From contig QCGA01000003.1 in the NCBI GenBank assembly GCA_003280095.1, forward strand, positions 22,780-86,779: a DNA stretch of 64,000 nt, read 5' to 3'. This document shows, piece by piece, positions 58,305-64,000 of the stretch (the first letter of the stretch is position 1; each line of letters starts with the position of its first letter). The translations under genes and the position numbers were made by a program. This stretch comes from Prochlorococcus sp. AG-363-O16 (GTDB taxonomy: Bacteria; Cyanobacteriota; Cyanobacteriia; PCC-6307; Cyanobiaceae). The notes under the pieces were generated by a model. That model ran no database searches. It was given only the letters and a program-made list of their open reading frames with translations, and had not been told where the DNA came from.

Positions 58305-59480
58305 TCATATTTGTTCGTTCCAAGCTTGAATGCCGCCATCAATATTAATGCTATGAATCCCGTGTTTACTTAATTCGTTTATAGCTTGCTTAGATCTTTT
58401 TCCACTTGCACAATAAATATAAATCTTTTTCTCTAACGAGATTGCTCTTAATTTTTCTATAGACTTGCCATTCTTAATAGAGTCTAGCGGAATCAGTTCG
58501 GATCCCCGAATCGAACTTGCATCTGCTTCCTTTTGGGTCCGTACATCAACAATAGCAAAATCATTTTCCCCTGAGTTAATAATCAATTCTAGGTTTTTTG
58601 GAGAAATGCTTTCTCCTGTAAAAGTCGAACTTCTATAGTTGGATTTATGATTTAAGCCACAGAATTCTTTGTAATTAATAAGTCCATCTGCTTTAATTGT
58701 ATTTACATTTGGTTCTAAATTTAGCTCACGAAATTTCATTGTTAAAGCGTCAAAGACTAAAATTCTTCCGTTTAATGGCTCGCCAATATTCGCTATAATT
58801 TTTATAGTTTCAATTGCCTGTATCATCCCTATTAATCCTGGAAGTACACCGAGCACACCTCCTGCCGCACAAGTAGGTATTTCATTAGGAGGTGGTGGAA
58901 TAGGTACTAGATCTCGATAATTGGGACTGTTACTATTAAGATTGAAAACGCTTGCCTGACCTTCAAATTGTTGAATAGCTCCATATATATTTGGTTTTTC
59001 AAGTATTACACAAGCATCATTGATTAAGTATTTTGAAGGGAAATTATCTGTGCAATCACACACAATATCGTAAGGGCTAATTATTTGTAGAATATTGTCG
59101 TTACATAGGCGCTTTTGGTACATATCCACTTTGCAATTTGGATTGATTTCTAAGATTCGATTGCGGGCCGATTCAGTCTTTGCCTCTCCTATACAGTTTG
59201 AGCTATGCACTACTTGTCTTTGAAGGTTTGAGGTTTCAACTTTGTCGCAGTCAACTATTCCAATTCTCCCTATCCCCGCAGCTGCAAGATAGAGCAGAAT
59301 CGGTGATCCCAGCCCACCAGCTCCTGCGCAAAGAACCGAGCCTGCCTTTAATCGTTGTTGTCCGGCGATTCCAATTTCTGGGAGATTCAAGTGACGTGCA
59401 TAACGTGAAAGTTCTTCTTGGGATAAGGAAGTGTTGCTGGAGTCCTTCGCTTGCATTAGAGAAGGGATCGGTTTACTCAT
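58305..59480 (-). CDS. moeB: MoeB/ThiF-type adenylyltransferase with rhodanese domain
   Basis: This 391-residue E1-like enzyme activates the C-terminus of a sulfur-carrier protein. The nucleotide-binding GAGGLGSPILLYLAAAG, SNLQRQV and TCAAGGVLGVLPG are present. The C-terminal rhodanese domain has the cysteine loop IYCASGKRSKQA. The zinc-binding C-x2-C pairs of E. coli MoeB are missing (NYRDLVP and NLEPNVN in their place), as in other cyanobacterial forms I recall. A JAMM protease gene lies 7 bases upstream on the same strand. Confidence 0.92.
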   Translation of the reverse strand: MSKPIPSLMQAKDSSNTSLSQEELSRYARHLNLPEIGIAGQQRLKAGSVLCAGAGGLGSPILLYLAAAGIGRIGIVDCDKVETSNLQRQVVHSSNCIGEAKTESARNRILEINPNCKVDMYQKRLCNDNILQIISPYDIVCDCTDNFPSKYLINDACVILEKPNIYGAIQQFEGQASVFNLNSNSPNYRDLVPIPPPPNEIPTCAAGGVLGVLPGLIGMIQAIETIKIIANIGEPLNGRILVFDALTMKFRELNLEPNVNTIKADGLINYKEFCGLNHKSNYRSSTFTGESISPKNLELIINSGENDFAIVDVRTQKEADASSIRGSELIPLDSIKNGKSIEKLRAISLEKKIYIYCASGKRSKQAINELSKHGIHSINIDGGIQAWNEQI

Positions 59481-59487
59481 CGTCTTA

Positions 59488-59988
59488 CTAGTTGGCTAAA
59501 AGCGCCACTTCAGTCTTTTGATTTGGTTGGTTCCCAAATATCCACCAAGATTTAAAGGAGCCTGATTTAGACATAATCACCATGAGTTGAGGAGAAATTG
59601 CATATTGATGATCGATTTCAGAAGGTATTGCTTCAGTCTCAGGATGTGAGTGAGCACTGCCTAGGACCTGAAGGTTCTTTTCCCTTGCCCAGCGCTGAGC
59701 ATTGAGTTGTTCCTGAGGGTCTAAAGCAAATCGATTTTTCTGAGATGATTTTTGCGAATTTAAGGATTGTTTTCCTTGTAACTCATTCTCAAAGCAAAAT
59801 ATTCCTGGTTGCCAAACATTGCAGCACGGCCATATCAGTTGAATTTTCCACACTTTGCTGCGTTGAAATTTAGATAAATTTTGTTCTTCCCCTAACAACA
59901 ATGCGCAGCCCTCTCTAGGTGCTGCAGCTAGTAAGTCCTTTTGGAGAACTATCAGGCAATCGCCATCGAATTGCAGAACCCCTGGCAT
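59488..59988 (-). CDS. JAMM/MPN-family metalloprotease-like protein
   Basis: This 166-residue protein carries the JAMM motif: GSAHSHPETEAIPSEID, that is H-x-H-P-x7-Ser-x2-Asp with a supporting Glu upstream (PREGCALLLGE). Bacterial JAB enzymes of this size cut peptide extensions off sulfur-carrier proteins before MoeB-type activation. The gene is immediately upstream of moeB on the same strand, so the two probably work together. The carrier protein itself is not in this window. Confidence 0.82.
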   Translation of the reverse strand: MPGVLQFDGDCLIVLQKDLLAAAPREGCALLLGEEQNLSKFQRSKVWKIQLIWPCCNVWQPGIFCFENELQGKQSLNSQKSSQKNRFALDPQEQLNAQRWAREKNLQVLGSAHSHPETEAIPSEIDHQYAISPQLMVIMSKSGSFKSWWIFGNQPNQKTEVALLAN

Positions 59989-60042
59989 TAAATAGATGCA
60001 TTCGATACGCTCTACTCATACTTGCATTATGGTGTTGTGTAC

Positions 60043-60435
60043 ATGAGCGACGAAACCCCTCAGGTAAACACAGATTCCTCCGGTGCTACTAGCACTGTTG
60101 ACAATGCTCCCAACAAAGATTTGGGCAGTGATTTCTCAGATCGCTATGGCGATGTTATGGGAAAAGTCAACCAGACAATCAATCAGGTTGACTGGAGTCA
60201 AATGGGTAAATATGGAAAAGCTGTTGGAATTATTGCAATCGTAATTCTTGCTCAGGTTCTGATAAAAGGTGTCCTTGATACCATTAATCTTTTGCCCGTT
60301 ATTCCCGGCCTCCTTGAATTGTTAGGAGTAATAGTGGTGGGTCAGTGGAGTTGGCAGAATCTCACTACCAGTGAAAAACGAACAGCAGTTTTTGAAAGAG
60401 TTCAGAACCTAAGGAAGGAATATCTAGGTTCATAA
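60043..60435 (+). CDS. CAAD-domain thylakoid protein (CURT1-like)
   Basis: This 130-residue protein has a disordered acidic N-terminus. A CAAD domain of two membrane helices (about 58-80 and 88-104, GIIAIVILAQVLIKGVLDTINLLPVIPG and LLELLGVIVVGQWSW) is flanked by amphipathic helices. The same module is found in cyanobacterial aminoacyl-tRNA synthetases and in plant CURT1 proteins that curve thylakoid membranes. The start is ATG 60043 (MSDETPQ); an upstream ATG at 60022 seems spurious. Confidence 0.88.
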   Translation: MSDETPQVNTDSSGATSTVDNAPNKDLGSDFSDRYGDVMGKVNQTINQVDWSQMGKYGKAVGIIAIVILAQVLIKGVLDTINLLPVIPGLLELLGVIVVGQWSWQNLTTSEKRTAVFERVQNLRKEYLGS

Positions 60436-60450
60436 AATTATTTCTTACTA

Positions 60451-61347
60451 CTAGATTGAACAGAATTCAGAGTTAAGTCTTTGTAGCGTTGAGTAGCATC
60501 GACTAATGTATGAGCCTCCAAATAAATTTGCATGATTTAGTAAGTGATATAAGTTGTAAATCTCTATTCTTGTTTCTGATGTAGGAGATAAAGCCCAGGT
60601 TTCGTTATAAGCTTTGTAGAAATTTGCTGAGAAGCCACCGAATAGTTTTGTCATTGCAATGTCTACTTCCCTATCTGCCCACCAGCATGCAGGATCTATT
60701 AAGACACCCAGCCCATTTTTCTGAACAGCAGCATTACCACTCCATAAATCCCCATGAACCAGGCAAGGTTCTGGTTTGTGGTCTTCCAAATATTGAATTA
60801 AGGAGTTGAGTAAGACATCGTATTCAGATATTTGCAGTCCCCAATTCACTGCAAGTTTCATTTGAGGCAATAAGCGAAGCTTTACAAAACATTCTCCCCA
60901 GTTTTGTTCCCAACCTTTGGGTTGAGGTCCTGCACCTATAAATCCTTCCTTATCCCAACCGAATTCTCCTGGACCTTGTGCTGCCGAACTTTTATGGATT
61001 AAAGCAAGTCCAGTCCCTAATGCATTTTGATCATGTCCAAGAAAGTCAAGCCAAGGGAGCAATAAAATAGCTTCTCCACATAGTTGAGTGATTGCTATTA
61101 CTTCTGGGATTTCAACGAATTTTGGATTTGTGAACTTCCTTAGTGCTTCTAGTCCCTTTGCTTCGCAATTGAGCATTTCCCAAGCATTTGCAGAAGCCGT
61201 TTTCGCGAAAAGCTCCGTGCCATTTTTCAAATGAAGATGCCAGGTTTTATGTATAGAACCCTCACTAATACTCTGGACATTGTGTATCTCATTCCCTTTT
61301 AATGGACCTTCTTTGCAGGTTAGTCTCCTTCTTAAATCTTCGTTCAT
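60451..61347 (-). CDS. Fructosamine kinase-like protein (FN3K family)
   Basis: This 298-residue protein has an APH-like kinase fold. CLVHGDLWSGNAAV holds the catalytic HGD, VLIDPACWWADREVDIA holds the metal-binding Asp, and LFAKTAS shows the ATP-binding Lys. The D-P-A-x-W-W-A-D-R-E motif is typical of fructosamine and ketosamine kinases, which phosphorylate glycated protein residues so they fall off. Bacterial members may act on other ketosamines. It is convergent with the CAAD gene. Confidence 0.88.
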   Translation of the reverse strand: MNEDLRRRLTCKEGPLKGNEIHNVQSISEGSIHKTWHLHLKNGTELFAKTASANAWEMLNCEAKGLEALRKFTNPKFVEIPEVIAITQLCGEAILLLPWLDFLGHDQNALGTGLALIHKSSAAQGPGEFGWDKEGFIGAGPQPKGWEQNWGECFVKLRLLPQMKLAVNWGLQISEYDVLLNSLIQYLEDHKPEPCLVHGDLWSGNAAVQKNGLGVLIDPACWWADREVDIAMTKLFGGFSANFYKAYNETWALSPTSETRIEIYNLYHLLNHANLFGGSYISRCYSTLQRLNSEFCSI

Positions 61348-61385
61348 GTTCAGATTGTCATCCTCTTTGAATTGAATATCATCTT

Positions 61386-62885
61386 ATGGAAGGTGACTCG
61401 GTAATAGTTGTTGGAGCAGGGATTTCTGGGCTCACAGCAGCAGCTCTGTTGGCTTATGAAGGCCTATCTGTAATTGTTTTAGAGGCTCATCATCAACCAG
61501 GGGGCTGTGCAGGTACTTTTAAACGTGGTCCTTTTGTATTTGATGTAGGGGCAACACAAGTTGCAGGTTTTGAGCCTGGTGGAATACATGAGCGAATTTT
61601 TAAATACTTGCAATTGCCAATGCCTTTGGCTGAAATTTTGGACCCTGCATGTGTGGTTGATCTTGCAGATGGATTAGAACCTATAAATTTATGGCACGAT
61701 CAAAAGTTGTGGAAGCAAGAGAGAGAAAAACAATTTCCTGGTAGTAAGTCTTTTTGGGACCTTTGTTCATATCTGCACCAGAGAAGCTGGGATTTTTCAG
61801 GCCGAGACCCTGTAATGCCCCCAAGGAGCTGTTGGGATTTTCGTAAGTTAGTGAAAGCGGTTCGCCGGGAAACAGTTGGCTTAGGGGCCTTTTGTGCTTT
61901 GTCAGTTAAAGACCTTCTTTTGTGGTCTGGATGTCATAAGGATGAGCGTTTAAGGCTTTTCTTGGATTTGCAACTAAGGCTTTATTCACAAGAACCTGTT
62001 CACAGAACAGCTGCCTTATATGGAGCAACCGTTTTGCAAATGGCACAAGCGCCGCTTGGCCTTAGGCATTTGCAAGGATCCATGCAAGAACTCAGTAATC
62101 AACTAAGTAAGGCTTTTTTGAGGAATGGTGGTCAGCTTCTTCTGAATCACAAGGTTGTTCACCTTGAACCAGGAAACCTTTGGAAAGTTTCCAGCATGAC
62201 TTCTTCTGGAATTGCCAAGCAATTTGAAGCGTCAGATGTGGTTTTTACTCTTCCTCCTCAATGCTTGATAGACATGATTTCGGGCCAGACCAGTCTCCCC
62301 AAATTTTACGCGGAGCGACTGTCTAATCTTCCAAAGCCCAGTGGAGCACTGGTATTTTATGGTGCGATATATCGTCATTCGCTGCCGGTTAACTGCCCTT
62401 GTCATGTTCAAATTGTTGTAGAAAATTTAGGTTCATTGTTTATATCAATTAGTCGTGAAGGAGATGGCAGGGCACCCGAAGGACAGGCAACTCTTATCGC
62501 TAGTGCTTTTACTGACACTTCTGATTGGTGTTCATTGCTTGAAGTTGAGTATCAAGTTCGTAAATCAAAGGTTCTTGTGTTAATTCGAGAGAGATTGGAG
62601 GAATGGTTTGGAATTAGTTCACAACATTGGATTCACTACGAAGTCGCTACTCCTAGAAGTTTTGCTAAGTGGTGTGGTCGGCCTCAAGGAATAGTTGGAG
62701 GCTTGGGTCAGCACCCATCTATCTTTGGTCCTTTAGGAGTAGCTAGTCGTTCTCCTATGAAAGGACTTTGGTTATGTGGAGATTCTATTTTCCCGGGTGA
62801 AGGGACTGCAGGAGTGAGTCAATCTGCGCTCATGGCATCAAGTCAACTTCTTGCTCAAAGGGGCCATCAATTTAGTATGAGCTAG
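61386..62885 (+). CDS. crtD: C-3',4' carotenoid desaturase CrtD
   Basis: This 499-residue FAD-dependent oxidoreductase has an N-terminal dinucleotide fold VIVVGAGISGLTAAALLAYEG and GGCAGTFKRG. The following VFDVGATQVAGFEPGGIHERIF matches the CrtD branch (Slr1293-like), not the CrtH isomerase. The C-terminal FAD motif is LWLCGDSIFPGEGTAGVSQSAL. CrtD desaturates the end of gamma-carotene-type carotenoids towards myxoxanthophyll. The exact product in this organism is unproven. Confidence 0.85.
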   Translation: MEGDSVIVVGAGISGLTAAALLAYEGLSVIVLEAHHQPGGCAGTFKRGPFVFDVGATQVAGFEPGGIHERIFKYLQLPMPLAEILDPACVVDLADGLEPINLWHDQKLWKQEREKQFPGSKSFWDLCSYLHQRSWDFSGRDPVMPPRSCWDFRKLVKAVRRETVGLGAFCALSVKDLLLWSGCHKDERLRLFLDLQLRLYSQEPVHRTAALYGATVLQMAQAPLGLRHLQGSMQELSNQLSKAFLRNGGQLLLNHKVVHLEPGNLWKVSSMTSSGIAKQFEASDVVFTLPPQCLIDMISGQTSLPKFYAERLSNLPKPSGALVFYGAIYRHSLPVNCPCHVQIVVENLGSLFISISREGDGRAPEGQATLIASAFTDTSDWCSLLEVEYQVRKSKVLVLIRERLEEWFGISSQHWIHYEVATPRSFAKWCGRPQGIVGGLGQHPSIFGPLGVASRSPMKGLWLCGDSIFPGEGTAGVSQSALMASSQLLAQRGHQFSMS

Positions 62886-62902
62886 AGGTTGCATGGCTTC
62901 TT

Positions 62903-63763
62903 TTATAAGAACTTTGGTCTTTTTATTTGAGTTTTTTCTAGTTCGGTTTGTAATCCCACCCAGTTGCGGGAAATAATTAGTGATTCAAGTTGTTCAAGAT
63001 GCTTTCTATAAGTAGTTAATCCTTTTAGTAATGCGGATGTATTACTGGCTGCCATCGATGTGCCTAAGGCTGGATTCCCGCCTCCAACTCTTGTTGTGTC
63101 TGCGAAGCCAGTAGACGCAATTTTTTCTGCAAACTTTTTGATTGCCGGATTTGTTTCACTTGCCACTGCGGAAAGTAATGCTGCACTTACTACTACTGGT
63201 AAATGAGAGATTAGTGCCACTGCTTGGTCGTGAATTTCTGCATCTGTAGTAAGCCATTCACTTCCTAGGGAAAGCGCAACATCTCGTATTTTTTGAATTG
63301 CATCTTGGTCAGTGTATTTATTTGGGGTGGCAATCCAGGGTCGATTTCTGAATAAACCTTGGATCCCAGCCTCTACCCCAGCCTTTTCCGTCCCTGCCAT
63401 GGGATGACTCCCTACAAACCGTGGATGTAGAGCGGCCCATCTTTTTAGGACCGGTGCTTTAACAGAACCTACATCTGTGATTACAGCGTTTTCAGGTAAT
63501 GCTTTGATTAAATTTTGGGCAGGGTTGAGTAATTGTTCTAAAGGCAAGGCAAGGATTACAAGTTCGCAATTGGCGAGGATAGTGGGTTCTGTACTAATGA
63601 CTTGCGCTAAACCTCTTGCCTTAGCCTTGTTTGCTGTAATTGGACGATTGACTACGCCATGGACTTGCCATCCTTGCTTCTGAAGGTCTAGGCCTAATGA
63701 ACCACCTATTAGACCTAAACCTACGACCCCAACCAAACCTGGGGTTTCCTTTTTATGCTTCAT
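62903..63763 (-). CDS. tyrA: Prephenate/arogenate dehydrogenase
   Basis: This 286-residue NAD(P)-dependent enzyme makes the tyrosine precursor. The Rossmann motif GVVGLGLIGGSLGLDL is at the N-terminus, ITDVGSVKAPV follows, and the active-site FVGSHPMAGTEKAG histidine is in place. Later VALISHLPVVVSAAL is typical. There is no fused chorismate mutase. Cyanobacterial enzymes often prefer arogenate. It is convergent with crtD, about 17 bases apart. Confidence 0.93.
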   Translation of the reverse strand: MKHKKETPGLVGVVGLGLIGGSLGLDLQKQGWQVHGVVNRPITANKAKARGLAQVISTEPTILANCELVILALPLEQLLNPAQNLIKALPENAVITDVGSVKAPVLKRWAALHPRFVGSHPMAGTEKAGVEAGIQGLFRNRPWIATPNKYTDQDAIQKIRDVALSLGSEWLTTDAEIHDQAVALISHLPVVVSAALLSAVASETNPAIKKFAEKIASTGFADTTRVGGGNPALGTSMAASNTSALLKGLTTYRKHLEQLESLIISRNWVGLQTELEKTQIKRPKFL

Positions 63764-63851
63764 TTGATTTTTTTCTTAGTTTGCTTCCTATGTTGAATGG
63801 TCTTTCAACACTAAGGGTGTAATCACTTGGGTTGCTTCGTTCCCTCCGACA

Positions 63852-64000
63852 ATGCTTGAAGCGCTTGCTCATGCTCAGTTGAAGCAGTTGCTTCAACATG
63901 CTGCATCCCCTTGGCCTCATCACCTTACTTTGAGTCGTTTAGTTGCAAGAAGTTTGCGTAGGGAGGATCGCACTCTTATTCAACTAGAAGCTAGTAGTTA
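63852..64000 (+). CDS. Start of a probable DinG/Rad3-type helicase gene, cut by the window end
   Basis: The ATG at 63852 opens a frame that runs to the window edge: MLEALAHAQLKQLLQHAA, then WPHHLTLSRLVARSLRREDR. This N-terminus resembles, from memory, cyanobacterial ATP-dependent helicases of the DinG/Rad3 type that sit beside tyrA. The helicase motifs would be beyond the window, so the call is tentative. It is divergent from tyrA. Confidence 0.5.
   Translation, partial: MLEALAHAQLKQLLQHAASPWPHHLTLSRLVARSLRREDRTLIQLEASS

Overview
The window reads as an AT-rich stretch of a marine picocyanobacterial chromosome, most likely a low-light-type Prochlorococcus. Supporting signs are photosystem I genes (psaC, psaD), an NDH-1 subunit (ndhS), a CrtD-type carotenoid desaturase, a CAAD thylakoid protein, a cyanobacterial-type gshA, glycogen phosphorylase, and a compact ho1-pebA-pebB bilin cluster with no phycobilisome genes in view. 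Genes are short-spaced, on both strands, and often overlap. I see no insertion sequence, prophage, integrase or CRISPR array. The species call is inference from gene content; no search was run.

Layout. 1-7 kb: end of a TPR protein, an M20 amidohydrolase, TPP-riboswitch-controlled thiC, then transketolase, fabF and acpP on the minus strand. 7-13 kb: psaC, glmS, a mannose-1-phosphate guanylyltransferase, rimM, ndhS, rnc, RNase P RNA (minus strand) and tRNA-Arg(CCU). 13-25.6 kb: two small conserved genes, glycogen phosphorylase, a CPA2 antiporter, an alpha/beta hydrolase, a mutarotase-like protein, glycolate dehydrogenase subunits GlcE and GlcF flanking an opposite-strand DUF1537 kinase, and icd. 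25.7-34.4 kb: a GtrB-like glycosyltransferase facing a GtrA-YdjC fusion, ho1-pebA-pebB, a low-molecular-weight phosphatase, a PanC-Cmk fusion and purM. 34.4-38.7 kb: a gene-poor region of small unknown proteins, with a candidate structured RNA near 36.5 kb. 38.7-47.6 kb: tRNA-Cys, an LpxB-related protein, an RNase D-like exonuclease, a CCB2/CCB4-like protein, an amidase-like exported protein, hemF, and mrp-rodA-histidine kinase. 47.7-54.5 kb: psaD, the trpE-gshA-ppc-GNAT run and tRNA-Arg(CCG). 54.5-64 kb: recF, speD, larE-like, a tandem-duplicated corrinoid adenosyltransferase-like gene, moeB-rhodanese with a JAMM protease, CAAD protein, fructosamine-kinase-like, crtD, tyrA, and the start of a probable helicase gene.

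Functional links. Several genes serve tetrapyrrole and light-harvesting chemistry (hemF, ho1, pebA, pebB, the CCB-like factor, psaC, psaD, crtD). Others serve central carbon flow (tkt, glgP, icd, ppc, glcE, glcF), amino-acid synthesis (trpE, tyrA) and cofactors (thiC, panC, moeB, the corrinoid transferase). The least explained parts are the 36.5 kb structured intergenic region, the JAMM-MoeB pair, the GtrA-YdjC/GtrB pair, the three-cysteine LarE without larA/B/C nearby, and the histidine kinase with a degenerate ATP-binding domain.
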